Assembly: GCF_009935865.1 (NCBI RefSeq)
Contig: NZ_QWEL01000003.1
Coordinates: 62,001-126,000, forward strand
Reading direction: 5' to 3'
Origin: Odoribacter sp. Z80
Lineage (GTDB): Bacteria; Bacteroidota; Bacteroidia; Bacteroidales; Marinifilaceae
DNA length: 64,000 nt
In this document: piece by piece, positions 17,751-27,222 of the stretch
Layout: each line of letters opens with the position of its first letter
Position numbering within the stretch: the first letter of the stretch is position 1
Program-made: the position numbers and the translations under genes
Notes under the pieces: generated by a model
Seen by the model: only the letters and a program-made list of their open reading frames with translations
What the model was told of the DNA's origin: nothing
The model's database searches: none

Positions 17751-18641
17751 ATGAAAAAGAAAACAACCCTTTTAGTCATGGCAGCTGGTATGGGTTCCCG
17801 TTTCGGTAGTCTGAAACAGATTACTCCACTCGGACCGCACCAGAAGGCCCTGCTTCACTATACCGTATATGATGCCGTCCATGCAGGATTTGACAAAATC
17901 GTTTTTATCATCCGGGAAAGTTTTGCTCAGGAATTTAAAGATTTCGTCGGTAAATATTCAGAGAACTTGGTAGAAACAGACTATTGCTACCAAAGCATGG
18001 AAAACCTGCCCGGAGGGATGCCACCCATTGAGCGGGAAAAACCTTGGGGTACAGCTCATGCCATTTGGTGTGCAAAAGATATTATTCACGAACCCTTCGC
18101 GGCATTGAATGCTGACGATTTTTACGGCAGTGATGCTTTTGTAAAAGCGCATGATTTCCTCGCCAACGAAGCCAGTGACGAAGAATTTGGATTGGTAGGC
18201 TACCAATTGGCAGCTACACTGTCTGAAAACGGAACCGTATCCCGGGGAATATGCGAATCAGATAACAACCAGCATCTGACTTCTGTAACCGAATGCACGA
18301 AAATCGGAATTGAACCGGACGGAACCATCAAAGACCAGGATAGTGGCAAAATATTACATGCAAACGACTTGGTTTCCATGAATTTCTGGGCTTTCACACC
18401 CAAAGTTTTCCAGGAAATTGAAAAACAGTTCATCGAATTCTATCCGGCAAACAAGGATAATCTGAAATCAGAATTCTACATCCCCAAGGTAGTAGACAAA
18501 ATGATTAAGGATAACACAGCACAGGTAAAAGTGCTGAAAACCGATGCAAAATGGTTTGGAGTAACTTACAAAGAAGATACTCCTGGTGTAAATGCCGCTT
18601 TAACGGCATTTGACAAAGAAGGCAAATACCTGGATTTGTAA
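17751..18641 (+). CDS. Sugar-phosphate nucleotidyltransferase-like protein
   Basis: A 296-residue GT-A-fold nucleotidyltransferase. LVMAAGMGSRFG (8-19) is the nucleotide-binding loop and LKQITPLGP follows; ALNADDFYG near 118 is the metal-binding acidic motif. KPWGTAHAIWCA near 98 is the usual nucleobase-contact region. The acceptor sugar phosphate is unknown. It is 14 bases after the nagB fusion and is the last gene of the unit, followed by a long hairpin, so it may activate the sugar handled by the operon, or salvage it into a nucleotide sugar instead of catabolism. Confidence 0.82.
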   Translation: MKKKTTLLVMAAGMGSRFGSLKQITPLGPHQKALLHYTVYDAVHAGFDKIVFIIRESFAQEFKDFVGKYSENLVETDYCYQSMENLPGGMPPIEREKPWGTAHAIWCAKDIIHEPFAALNADDFYGSDAFVKAHDFLANEASDEEFGLVGYQLAATLSENGTVSRGICESDNNQHLTSVTECTKIGIEPDGTIKDQDSGKILHANDLVSMNFWAFTPKVFQEIEKQFIEFYPANKDNLKSEFYIPKVVDKMIKDNTAQVKVLKTDAKWFGVTYKEDTPGVNAALTAFDKEGKYLDL

Positions 18642-18658
18642 TTCGCAAACTTCTGAAA

Positions 18659-18735
18659 TTGTCTGAAACCTTTAGTGAGGCTGTCTTACCGTCAATCGGC
18701 TGACAACTTCACTAAAGAGTTTTCAGACAATCTTT
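18659..18735 (+). terminator. Long hairpin terminator of the MFS-nagB operon
   Basis: TTGTCTGAAA (18659-18668) pairs perfectly with TTTCAGACAA (18721-18730), then CTTTAGTGA (18670-18678) with TCACTAAAG (18709-18717), leaving a 30-base loop. TCTTTTC follows. The total arm length of 19 bp exceeds a typical terminator. Confidence 0.75.
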
Positions 18736-18778
18736 TCATATAAACGATTTACTTAGATAAACTACCGCATCCCCTTCC

Positions 18779-20239
18779 ATGAGTAAATTATTTTTTCTGT
18801 TTCCCGCCATTTTTTTTCTTCAGTTAAATGTAACCCAGGCTCAATACCACATTGACATTCATGTCAGACAAATGGCAGGACAAAAGGTTACACTGGGATA
18901 TTATACCTCAGACAGCAAACTGTTGGTTCAGGATAGTGTCATACTCAACTCCCAAGGAAAAGGAACTCTCCGGAATGAGCAACAGAAACTCGCACGAGGA
19001 CTTTACCTGCTGGTTTTTTCCCGCACCAAATATTTCGACCTGCTCATCGGTGACCAACAAAATTTTTCTGTTTGGGTAGATACACTGGACATCCAGGGAA
19101 GTATGCGCATTGAAGGCTCGCCAGAGAATCAGGAATTTTTGAAATTTCAACGTTTTATTCAATCCAAGAACAGAGAAAAACAGCAACTCAAAGATGCTTA
19201 CGACAAACATCCTCAAAAAAACGAAGAAACCACCAGAAAGAAATACCTGGAACAATTAAAAGCCATAGACCGAACGGTCCAGGATTATCTGGTACCCCTA
19301 AGACGAGGTGACAGGGGAAGTGCCCTGATGGCTCTCGTCAACTTTTCCGTTCAAACCGAAACCCCGGATTTTTCAAAAGAAATAGCAGAAAATACCCCGG
19401 ACCGGGAAGTAGAAATATTACGGAAAACACTTTATTACGAAAAAGACCATTACTGGGAAAGAATCAATCTCCAGGATAGCATATACATCCGGATTCCCGG
19501 ATTTAAAAACAAGCTGGAAAACTATTTCAGCAAAATGCTGCCCCAACATCCGGATACCATCTGTCAGGAAGCAATCCGACTCATAGAAAAAGCACGGGGA
19601 AATACAACCATGTTCCAATATATGACTGCCACTTGCTTTAATTATGCTTTAAAAAGCGAAATTATGGGAATGGATGAAGCATGGGTAAAACTGGGAAAAC
19701 GCTATTACCTTTCACGGCAGGTGAAATTCGGAGGAACCGAGGAAAATCTCAGGCAACTGGAGCGGGAAATAGCCCTGACTCAATATAACCTTATCGGTCA
19801 AACGGCTGTAGAACTAAAACTCCCGACATTGGAAGGCAATTGGGTAAGCCTTCATGAAACGGAGGCTCCCTTTATCCTGCTACTTTTCTGGGAGGAAAAT
19901 TGCGGCCATTGCAAAAAACAAGTACCCCAGATAAAGCAAAAATTACTGGACCGATTTAAACCCTATGGTTTCAAAATCTTTGCCGTCCACGGAGCCAACG
20001 AAAAAGAAAAATGGGAAAGATTCATCATTGACCATGAATTGTTCGATTTCATCAACTGCTGGGATCCCCACCGACAATCCAACTTTCAAATGTACTATCA
20101 TGTAGACGCCACCCCCGTTATGTACATGCTCGATAAAAACAAAAAAATCATCGGCAAAAAACTCAGCATTGAGCAATACGCCGATATGCTGGTCCACGAA
20201 TACAAAAAAATAGGGATAGATATTCCTACAAAGGAATAA
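18779..20239 (+). CDS. TlpA-like thioredoxin-fold protein with CGHC motif
   Basis: A 486-residue exported protein with a signal peptide (1-22, ending TQAQ), an N-terminal DUF4369-like beta domain (about 23-115), a helical DUF5106-like middle (about 115-335) and a C-terminal TlpA/AhpC-type thioredoxin domain. FWEENCGHCKKQVPQ near residue 370 has an intact CxxC, and DATPVMYMLD near 443 supplies the cis-proline. It is expected to carry out thiol-disulfide exchange in the periplasm; the client is unknown. It starts 48 bases after the operon terminator and lies upstream of a related protein that has lost its cysteines. Confidence 0.82.
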   Translation: MSKLFFLFPAIFFLQLNVTQAQYHIDIHVRQMAGQKVTLGYYTSDSKLLVQDSVILNSQGKGTLRNEQQKLARGLYLLVFSRTKYFDLLIGDQQNFSVWVDTLDIQGSMRIEGSPENQEFLKFQRFIQSKNREKQQLKDAYDKHPQKNEETTRKKYLEQLKAIDRTVQDYLVPLRRGDRGSALMALVNFSVQTETPDFSKEIAENTPDREVEILRKTLYYEKDHYWERINLQDSIYIRIPGFKNKLENYFSKMLPQHPDTICQEAIRLIEKARGNTTMFQYMTATCFNYALKSEIMGMDEAWVKLGKRYYLSRQVKFGGTEENLRQLEREIALTQYNLIGQTAVELKLPTLEGNWVSLHETEAPFILLLFWEENCGHCKKQVPQIKQKLLDRFKPYGFKIFAVHGANEKEKWERFIIDHELFDFINCWDPHRQSNFQMYYHVDATPVMYMLDKNKKIIGKKLSIEQYADMLVHEYKKIGIDIPTKE

Positions 20240-20305
20240 TAAATTACTGCATTTACCGAAAATATTGTATTTTCGTAAAAATAAATCATCATCGAATCTA
20301 TTGTC

Positions 20306-21469
20306 ATGAGCACAAAAAATATCTTATATTTTCTATCTATCATCACACTGGCTATTTCCTGTGGAGATAAAAAAAACGTCAGCATATCCGGAACTATCCA
20401 AGGGGCAGATAAAGAAAAAATTTATCTGGAACAACTGAACGTAGATAAAACTTACCCGGTCGACTCTACCTGTACGGATAAAAAAGGCCGGTTCTCTTTC
20501 AAATTGACAACCCAATTACCTACCTTTTATAACCTCCGGACAAACAGCGGAGAATCCGTCACCCTTTTAGCTATGCCGGACGAACAAATAAAAATAAACG
20601 GCCAGTTGAAAGGTCTTGCCCGGAATTATTGGGTCGACGGCTCCGACCATTCCCTCTGGATTAAACTTCTGAACTTCCAGCATCAACGCACTTTATCCCA
20701 CATGGATTCTTTACAAAAAATATACACCTCTCTTCCTCAGGATGTCTCCGGGAACAATGAAAGGCAAAGACTGACAGCAGAATGGGATTCTGTTATTTCG
20801 AAACAGATCAGTTTCTCCAAGGACTTCATTTTAAAGCATGCAATTTCTCCGGCTTCCTATTATGCCTTATATCAAAAATTTGACAAAGACAATTTTATTC
20901 TCACTCCTCAGGAAAATTTACATTCCTATAAAATCGTGGCTTCATCTTTGCAGGCCCTCTATCCGGAATCACCATACACCAAAGCCATCCTCACCCATCT
21001 AAAACAAATTAATCAGACACTACAAGGAGAAAAACTCCGTCAATTGATTGCCAGCAGTGAAGGTTCTTTACCGGAAATCCGATATGCCAACATCCAGAAT
21101 GACACTCTTTCTCTCAGCTCTTTCAAAGGAAAATACATCATTCTGGATTTCACTATTCTCCAGGCAGAAGGAGCGCCGGCTGCCATCGAAAACCTCAGGA
21201 AAATTTATAATAAATTCAAACACAAAGGGGTTGAAATCTACCAGGTGTGTCTCGACCCCAACAAAGCAGATTGGGAAAAAGCCGTGAAATATTTCCGCAT
21301 AAACTGGCCTTGTGTCTGGGACCCGGACGGATTGAACAGTCGAGCCGCACAATCGTGGAATATTCAAAATATCCCGGCAAACTATATCATCAATCCCCGA
21401 TATGAGATTGTAGGCAAAAATTTATCCGGTTCCCGTCTGGAAGACAGGTTAAAAGATTTAATCCGATAA
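20306..21469 (+). CDS. DUF4369/TlpA-like lipoprotein without redox cysteines
   Basis: A 387-residue lipoprotein: the signal sequence ends LAISCGD, so Cys19 is the lipid site. A DUF4369 domain covers about 27-115 and a TlpA-like domain the C-terminal third. Where redox members read WxxWCxPC, this protein has FTILQAEGAPA near 280, so neither catalytic cysteine exists; the cis-proline is kept (NIPANYIIN near 352). It is therefore probably a binding or structural paralogue, not an oxidoreductase. It follows the CGHC protein by 66 bases and precedes lpxH by 8, suggesting co-transcription with lpxH. Confidence 0.8.
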   Translation: MSTKNILYFLSIITLAISCGDKKNVSISGTIQGADKEKIYLEQLNVDKTYPVDSTCTDKKGRFSFKLTTQLPTFYNLRTNSGESVTLLAMPDEQIKINGQLKGLARNYWVDGSDHSLWIKLLNFQHQRTLSHMDSLQKIYTSLPQDVSGNNERQRLTAEWDSVISKQISFSKDFILKHAISPASYYALYQKFDKDNFILTPQENLHSYKIVASSLQALYPESPYTKAILTHLKQINQTLQGEKLRQLIASSEGSLPEIRYANIQNDTLSLSSFKGKYIILDFTILQAEGAPAAIENLRKIYNKFKHKGVEIYQVCLDPNKADWEKAVKYFRINWPCVWDPDGLNSRAAQSWNIQNIPANYIINPRYEIVGKNLSGSRLEDRLKDLIR

Positions 21470-21477
21470 GAGCTATC

Positions 21478-22296
21478 ATGGTGAAAAAACACACCCATCC
21501 GGCCATCCCCCAGTCAGAAATACCTCTGGAACTTCCCGAAGGGAAAAAAGCATATTTCCTTTCGGACGTCCATCTGGGAGCTCCCGTCTTGTCTGACAAC
21601 CAAATCAGAGAAGACCGCTTGGTAAAATGGCTGGAAACCATCCGGACCGACTGTGGCATTTTATTTCTTTTAGGAGATATTTTTGATTTCTGGTTCGAAT
21701 ATAAAAGAGTTGTACCGAAAGGGTACATCCGGTTTTTAGCCAAAATCTGCGAATTTACAGATGCAGGAATTCCTGTGCATTTTTTCACCGGCAACCATGA
21801 TATATGGGCCTTCGATTACCTTCAAAAAGAATGCGGAATACGGTTACATCCCCATAATGAAATCTTTTCAATCCGTAACAAACGATTCCTGATAGGACAT
21901 GGAGACGCCCTCAATCCCTCAGACAAAGGCTACCTGTTTCTTTACCGAATTTTTCATAATTCTTTCTTGCAACATTGCTTCCGTTGGATTCATCCGGATA
22001 TCGGCATCTGGTTAGCCCGCAAATGGTCTTCCCACTCCCGGCTTGAAAACGGCCGGATAGAAGCTGATTCTTTCCGGGGAGAGGACCAGGAGGAAATCGT
22101 CCGCTTCTGTAAGCAGACAGCCTGCCAACAGTATTTTGATTACTACATCTTCGGCCACCGCCATCTTCCTCTCGATATCTCCATCGGCAAAAAAAGCCGC
22201 TATATCAATACAGGAGACTGGATCACTTATTATAGCTATGCCGTTTTTGACGGAAATCAGACAGAACTTCATTCCCGGAAAGACTTGTCTGTTTAA
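21478..22296 (+). CDS. lpxH: UDP-2,3-diacylglucosamine pyrophosphatase LpxH-type
   Basis: A calcineurin-like metallophosphoesterase that makes lipid X from UDP-2,3-diacylglucosamine in lipid A synthesis at the inner membrane. The metal-ligand blocks are all present: SDVHLGAP near 30, GDIFDFWFEYK near 66, GNHDIWAF near 106, GHGDALNP near 141 and FGHRHLP near 224. The FDFWFE segment after GD is characteristic of LpxH over other phosphoesterases. Length 272 is slightly above E. coli LpxH (240). It begins 8 bases after the preceding lipoprotein gene. Confidence 0.9.
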   Translation: MVKKHTHPAIPQSEIPLELPEGKKAYFLSDVHLGAPVLSDNQIREDRLVKWLETIRTDCGILFLLGDIFDFWFEYKRVVPKGYIRFLAKICEFTDAGIPVHFFTGNHDIWAFDYLQKECGIRLHPHNEIFSIRNKRFLIGHGDALNPSDKGYLFLYRIFHNSFLQHCFRWIHPDIGIWLARKWSSHSRLENGRIEADSFRGEDQEEIVRFCKQTACQQYFDYYIFGHRHLPLDISIGKKSRYINTGDWITYYSYAVFDGNQTELHSRKDLSV

Positions 22297-22344
22297 CAAA
22301 ATTTTCTTAACTTACATGAAACTTAACCCATAAAGAAAAGTGTC

Positions 22345-23877
22345 ATGTTGGTCAAAATATTCAGTGGGGCCGTCAACGGAATTGAAGCTACCACCATCAC
22401 ATTAGAAGTTAATATTCTGACCGGGGCAAAATTTATCATTGTTGGTCTGCCAGACAATGCCGTCAAAGAAAGTCAGCAAAGAATTGATTCGGCACTACGG
22501 GAAATCGGAACCCGCATTCCCGGTAAACGGGTTATTATCAATATGGCACCGGCAGATGTCAAAAAAGAAGGCTCTGCCTATGACCTTCCTCTGGCAATAG
22601 GTATTCTGGCCGCTAATGAACAACTCACCTGTGAGAACCTGGAACATTGCATCATTTTAGGAGAGCTGTCCCTCGACGGAAGTCTGGTCCCTGTAAAGGG
22701 CGTTCTTCCCATCACCATAAATGCAAGGTTTGCAGGCTTCAAACAAATAATCGTTCCCCTTGAAAACGCCAATGAAGCTGCTGTTGTTGAGGGCATCGAA
22801 GTATTCGGATTCAGTCATATCCGGGATGTTATCGCCTTTCTGAATAAAACCCGAAACTTTCCTCCCTGCTCTTTTAATCCTTCGTCCCAACTGCAGGAAA
22901 ATTTTTCATTCTATGATTTTAAAGACGTAAAAGGTCAGGAAAACGTAAAAAGAGCCTTAGAGATTGCAGCTGCCGGAGCACATAATTTACTAATGATTGG
23001 CAGTCCGGGCTCAGGAAAAACCATGCTTGCCCGCCGTCTATCGGGCATCTTACCGCCCATGAACACAGAAGAATCGCTCGAAACCACTAAAATCCATTCC
23101 GTCGCCGGCCAATTATCACGCAACTGCTCCCTGATCACCCACCGTCCTTTCCGAAGTCCCCACCACACCATCTCCGACATTGCTTTAATCGGTGGAGGTG
23201 CTATTCCCCATCCCGGAGAAATCTCTTTAGCTACCAACGGAGTTTTATTTCTGGACGAACTCCCCGAATTTAAACGAAGCGTACTGGAAGTGTTGCGCCA
23301 ACCCCTGGAAGACCGAAAAATCACCATCAGCCGGGCCCGCTACAGTGTCGACTATCCGGCTAATTTCATGCTGATTGCTTCCATGAATCCTTGTCCGTGC
23401 GGTTATTACAACCACCCAACCAAAGAATGTACCTGTAATGGAAGCGCCGTACAACGTTATCTCTCCAAAATATCCGGGCCGTTGTTAGACCGTATTGACA
23501 TGCACATAGAAGTCGTACCAGTAGAGCTGGATAAAATAACCGGCATCCAGGAATCTACTCCAAGTGCCGTTATCCGGCAACGGGTTATCACTGCCCGGCA
23601 ACGACAAACCAAACGATTCAGAGATTATCCCGGCATACATTGCAACGCCCAAATGAACCCAACACTTTTAAAACAATTCTGTCCTCTGGATTCACAATGC
23701 ATGCAGCTTCTCAAAATGGCTATGCAAAAATTCGGTTTCTCAGCCAGAGCTTATGACCGGATTATCAAACTATCCCGGACAATTGCCGACCTGGAGAATT
23801 CAGACCGCATCCTTCCTCCCCATTTAGCAGAAGCCATACAATACAGAAGTCTGGACCGGGAAACCTGGGGCAATTGA
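22345..23877 (+). CDS. YifB/ComM-family Mg-chelatase-like AAA+ ATPase
   Basis: A 510-residue cytoplasmic protein with an N-terminal Lon-protease-like (ChlI) domain (about 1-180) and a magnesium-chelatase-type AAA+ domain. Walker A GSPGSGKTML is near 217-226, Walker B VLFLDELPEF near 300, and a cysteine cluster CPCG then CTC lies near 350-360. ComM homologues are hexameric helicases that extend branch migration during natural transformation; the role in Bacteroidota is not established. It ends 1 base before the convergent ppa stop codon. Confidence 0.92.
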   Translation: MLVKIFSGAVNGIEATTITLEVNILTGAKFIIVGLPDNAVKESQQRIDSALREIGTRIPGKRVIINMAPADVKKEGSAYDLPLAIGILAANEQLTCENLEHCIILGELSLDGSLVPVKGVLPITINARFAGFKQIIVPLENANEAAVVEGIEVFGFSHIRDVIAFLNKTRNFPPCSFNPSSQLQENFSFYDFKDVKGQENVKRALEIAAAGAHNLLMIGSPGSGKTMLARRLSGILPPMNTEESLETTKIHSVAGQLSRNCSLITHRPFRSPHHTISDIALIGGGAIPHPGEISLATNGVLFLDELPEFKRSVLEVLRQPLEDRKITISRARYSVDYPANFMLIASMNPCPCGYYNHPTKECTCNGSAVQRYLSKISGPLLDRIDMHIEVVPVELDKITGIQESTPSAVIRQRVITARQRQTKRFRDYPGIHCNAQMNPTLLKQFCPLDSQCMQLLKMAMQKFGFSARAYDRIIKLSRTIADLENSDRILPPHLAEAIQYRSLDRETWGN

Positions 23878-23878
23878 A

Positions 23879-24556
23879 CTATACCCTACTCAGAATGTCT
23901 TCTAAACCCTCAAAATGATTTTTATAATCCTCTAAACTTCTGCGGATAACCTCATAAGCTTCTTCTTTTCCGTACACATGCGTTATTTCCACCTTACGCT
24001 GGCACTCCTCACCCGGCATATCCTTATAAGTCAGAAAATAATGTTTCAGACGGTCTACCACCACATGCGGCAATTCTAAAATATCGTTATAAACATTATA
24101 GGTTGCATCGTGTTTCAAGACAGCAATAATCTTATCGTCAGCCTCATTCCCGTCCAACATGCGGAAACCGCCGATAGGCCTTACCCGGGCCAGAATATCT
24201 CCATGAGCAATAGTCCTCTCTGTCAGCACGCATATATCCAAAGGGTCACCGTCACCGTTAATATCAGCCTTTTGGGTCTGCTGCATAGCATATTCCGCCA
24301 CCAAATCACCGCAATAACTCTGTGGAATAAACCCATAAAGCGCCGGAACGACATTGGAATACTTCTGAGGACGGTCTATCTTAATATATCCGCTGACCTT
24401 ATCCAACTCGTACTTTACCGTATCTGTAGGCACCATTTCAATAAAAGCGGTAACTACTTCCGGTGCATCTGTGCCGACTTCTATGCCGTGCCACGGATGT
24501 GATTTATAACGCAAGCCCATCAAACGGGCTATCGGGTCATTAATTTTATTTCCCAT
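23879..24556 (-). CDS. ppa: Family I inorganic pyrophosphatase
   Basis: Hydrolyses pyrophosphate to two phosphates, pulling biosynthetic reactions forward in the cytoplasm. The family I signature DGDPLDICVL is near 101-110, with the substrate-contact region YIKIDRPQKYSN near 57. At 225 residues it is longer than E. coli Ppa (176), with an N-terminal extension of about 40 residues and a longer C-terminus. It is 26 bases after gmhA on the same strand and probably shares its transcript; the ADP-heptose pathway that GmhA starts releases pyrophosphate. Confidence 0.93.
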   Translation of the reverse strand: MGNKINDPIARLMGLRYKSHPWHGIEVGTDAPEVVTAFIEMVPTDTVKYELDKVSGYIKIDRPQKYSNVVPALYGFIPQSYCGDLVAEYAMQQTQKADINGDGDPLDICVLTERTIAHGDILARVRPIGGFRMLDGNEADDKIIAVLKHDATYNVYNDILELPHVVVDRLKHYFLTYKDMPGEECQRKVEITHVYGKEEAYEVIRRSLEDYKNHFEGLEDILSRV

Positions 24557-24582
24557 AATACTAATTAAACTTTTCCTCAGAC

Positions 24583-25164
24583 TTACTGCGGAATCTGAAA
24601 TAATGAATATTCAATATATTCAATTAAAGTATGAATAATCTTGATATGAATTTCCTGTATCCGGTCAGAATGTTCTTGCCAGGGTACAACAATAGAAACA
24701 TCGCACAAATCCTTCATCTTCCCACCGGTCTTCCCCATCAACCCAATCACTTTCATTCCTTTGACTTTAGCAACTTCTATAGCCCGCAACACATTTCCGG
24801 AATTTCCGGAAGTACTGATAGCAAACAAAACATCCCCGGCCTGCCCCAATGCCTCAACGTACCTGGAAAAGACAGAATCAAATCCCATGTCATTGGAGAC
24901 ACAACTCATATGAGAAGGATCGGCTAACGCAATTGCAGGTAAAGCCACACGGTCGGAACGAAAACGTCCTGTCAGTTCTTCGGCAAAATGCATGGCATCA
25001 CACAAAGACCCTCCGTTTCCACAACTAAACACCTTCCCTCCCCGCCGAAACATCTCAACCAACATATCCCCTGCCTCACACACAAGCTTCATATTCCTCT
25101 CATCCGCAATAAAATCATTCAGCACCCGCTGTGCATCTAAAAAGCTATTTTTTATTAAATTCAT
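24583..25164 (-). CDS. gmhA: Sedoheptulose-7-phosphate isomerase GmhA
   Basis: Converts sedoheptulose-7-P to D-glycero-D-manno-heptose-7-P, the first step to ADP-heptose for LPS core. The SIS-domain protein has [20 protein letters not shown] near 48-67, STSGNSGNV near 116 and [12 protein letters not shown] near 168, all close to E. coli GmhA. The open frame runs upstream to 25266, overlapping dnaJ, but MNLIKNSF at 25164 matches the family N-terminus and gives 193 residues. It follows dnaJ by 94 bases. Confidence 0.92.
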   Translation of the reverse strand: MNLIKNSFLDAQRVLNDFIADERNMKLVCEAGDMLVEMFRRGGKVFSCGNGGSLCDAMHFAEELTGRFRSDRVALPAIALADPSHMSCVSNDMGFDSVFSRYVEALGQAGDVLFAISTSGNSGNVLRAIEVAKVKGMKVIGLMGKTGGKMKDLCDVSIVVPWQEHSDRIQEIHIKIIHTLIEYIEYSLFQIPQ

Positions 25165-25258
25165 GGATTCTCGGTTACACCAACGTCTCTTTATAAATAC
25201 CGGATATTCGATAATTGGCTGAACAAAACTACATATTACAACCCTATTCAGCAAATCA

Positions 25259-26413
25259 TTATTCAAAAAAGTCTTTTACCTTACGAAAAAAACCTTTTTT
25301 ATTCTCTACATTAACCGGTCTCAAAAAAGTTTGCTCTTTCAGGTCTTCCATAACTTTCTTATCCTCCCGTGATAAATTTTTAGGTATCCAGACATTAACT
25401 TTCACCAGCAAATCACCTTTACCATATCCATTCACATCAGGAATTCCCCTGCCTTTCAAGCGTAAAATTTTACCGGGTTGAGTTCCGGGTTCTATCTTCA
25501 CCTTTACCTTACCTTCCAAAGTGGGAATTTCCACCGAATCTCCCAATACTGCCTCAGGAAATCCAATAAAAGTATTGTATAACAGATCATTACCATCCCG
25601 CACAAAATCCGGATGTTCCGCTTCCTCTATCAACACAATCAAATCCCCGTTCACTCCTCCCCGCCGGGCTGCATTTCCCTTACCGTTCAAAGCCAACTGC
25701 ATACCGTCAGCAACTCCCGCCGGAATATTCAGTGTAATCACTTCTTCCGACAACTGAACGCCTTCCCCGTTACAATGAGGACATTTCTCATTGATAATCT
25801 TCCCTTCTCCTTCACAAGTAGGGCAAGTAGAAGTGGTCTGCATAGCCCCCAAAATAGTATTCTGCACCCGCGTAATCTGACCGCTGCCATGACAAGTATT
25901 ACAAGTCGTAAACGACGTGCCGTCTTTCGCTCCCGTTCCATGACAATGAGTATCGGCTACATATTTTTTCACTTTAATTTTCTTTTCTATCCCTGTAGCG
26001 ATTTCCTCTAAAGTCATCTTCACCTTGACCCGCAGATTAGTACCTTTATTCACCCGCCGGGCTGAACGTCCCCCTCCACCAAAACCACCGAACCCGCCAA
26101 AGCCTCCAAAACTTCCGAATATATCTCCAAAGTGGGCAAAAATATCATCCATACTCATACCGCCACCACCAAAGCCACCAGCACCACCCATACCGGCATG
26201 ACCAAACTGGTCATAGCGGCGTCTTTTCTCTTCGTTACTCAACACATCGTATGCTTCCGCAGCCTCTTTAAATTTTTCTTCCGCATCTTTATTTCCGGGG
26301 TTCCTATCCGGATGATATTGCAAAGCCAATTTACGGTAAGCTTTTTTTATTTCGGCAGCATCGGCATTTTTCGACACTCCCAACACTTCATAATAATCTC
26401 TTTTTTCAGCCAT
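25259..26413 (-). CDS. dnaJ: DnaJ (Hsp40) with an altered first zinc repeat
   Basis: Co-chaperone that delivers unfolded clients to DnaK and triggers its ATPase. The J domain (1-70) has the HPD motif; a Gly/Phe-rich linker follows (about 75-125), then the zinc domain and two C-terminal substrate domains. Zinc repeats 2-4 are normal ([24 protein letters not shown]), but repeat 1 reads DTHCHGTG, with Asp in place of the first Cys. Start chosen at the second of two adjacent ATGs ([13 protein letters not shown]). It is downstream of grpE, with a 140-base gap that contains an 11-bp hairpin. Confidence 0.93.
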   Translation of the reverse strand: MAEKRDYYEVLGVSKNADAAEIKKAYRKLALQYHPDRNPGNKDAEEKFKEAAEAYDVLSNEEKRRRYDQFGHAGMGGAGGFGGGGMSMDDIFAHFGDIFGSFGGFGGFGGFGGGGRSARRVNKGTNLRVKVKMTLEEIATGIEKKIKVKKYVADTHCHGTGAKDGTSFTTCNTCHGSGQITRVQNTILGAMQTTSTCPTCEGEGKIINEKCPHCNGEGVQLSEEVITLNIPAGVADGMQLALNGKGNAARRGGVNGDLIVLIEEAEHPDFVRDGNDLLYNTFIGFPEAVLGDSVEIPTLEGKVKVKIEPGTQPGKILRLKGRGIPDVNGYGKGDLLVKVNVWIPKNLSREDKKVMEDLKEQTFLRPVNVENKKGFFRKVKDFFE

Positions 26414-26432
26414 CACTCCAGATTCAATTTCA

Positions 26433-26466
26433 GGTCCGGATTTTCAATTCCTTTGAAATCCGAACC
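26433..26466 (-). other. Hairpin between grpE and dnaJ
   Basis: Arms GGTCCGGATTT and AAATCCGAACC pair over 11 positions with one mismatch and a 12-base loop, in the leader just upstream of dnaJ. There is no T-run, so processing or attenuation is more likely than termination. Confidence 0.4.
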
Positions 26467-26553
26467 CAAACATTTCAAAACATTATAACATATATCATTT
26501 TCAAACACCTTCAGCAACAATCTCACACCGGACACACACCGGTTCTCCACTTT

Positions 26554-27102
26554 TTATTCTCCCACCACCACTTTCGGAAAACGAATCACTTTATCATTCA
26601 TTGTATATCCTTTCTGAATGCAATCCACCACCTTACCCTTCAACTCCTCCACAGGAGCCGGTATTTTAGTAACCGCTTCCTGAAGCTCCGGGTCAAAATC
26701 CGTATGAATACATTCCATTTCCTTTACTCCATTCTGAGCCAGAAAATCTTTGAAATTAGCATAAATCAACTCCACCCCTTCACGCAAAGCAGGAACATCA
26801 GTTGCTGTCTCCATACTTTTAAGGGCTCGCTCGAAATTATCCATAACAGGCAGGATTTTTTCCAGAATCTGTTCCCCAGCATGTTTCGTAAGTTCCATCC
26901 TCTCTTTCAAAGTACGCTTCCTGTAATTATCAAATTCTGCTGATAACCTCAAATATTTATCATTAAGCTCAGCCAATTTTCGGTCCGACTCCTCGGCTTG
27001 CCGGCATTCTTCCTTCTCTGTAGCCTCCTGCTCCCGTCCGGCATCTTCATGCATTTCATTCAGTTCTTCTTGTTCCTGGTTATCTTTCACATCCTTAGAC
27101 AT
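26554..27102 (-). CDS. grpE: GrpE nucleotide-exchange factor
   Basis: Exchanges ADP for ATP on DnaK. A 182-residue protein with an acidic, charged N-terminal coiled-coil (about 1-70), the conserved DNYRKRTLKER near 57, and the beta-wing domain containing GVKEMECIHTDFDPELQEAV near 127-146 and MNDKVIRFPKVVV at the end. It opens the grpE-dnaJ-gmhA-ppa series, with dnaJ 140 bases downstream, and has a well-formed promoter at 27223-27254. No CIRCE-like operator was recognised. Confidence 0.94.
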   Translation of the reverse strand: MSKDVKDNQEQEELNEMHEDAGREQEATEKEECRQAEESDRKLAELNDKYLRLSAEFDNYRKRTLKERMELTKHAGEQILEKILPVMDNFERALKSMETATDVPALREGVELIYANFKDFLAQNGVKEMECIHTDFDPELQEAVTKIPAPVEELKGKVVDCIQKGYTMNDKVIRFPKVVVGE

Positions 27103-27222
27103 AACATTTGATTTTAGTTAACTAAAGTCTCCCTTCACAGGAATTACTTCATATTTTGTTTTATTATTGCTTAAAAGTTGTACGGAAAAAAAACATTCCG
27201 GATTTCATAAAAATTACTAAAG

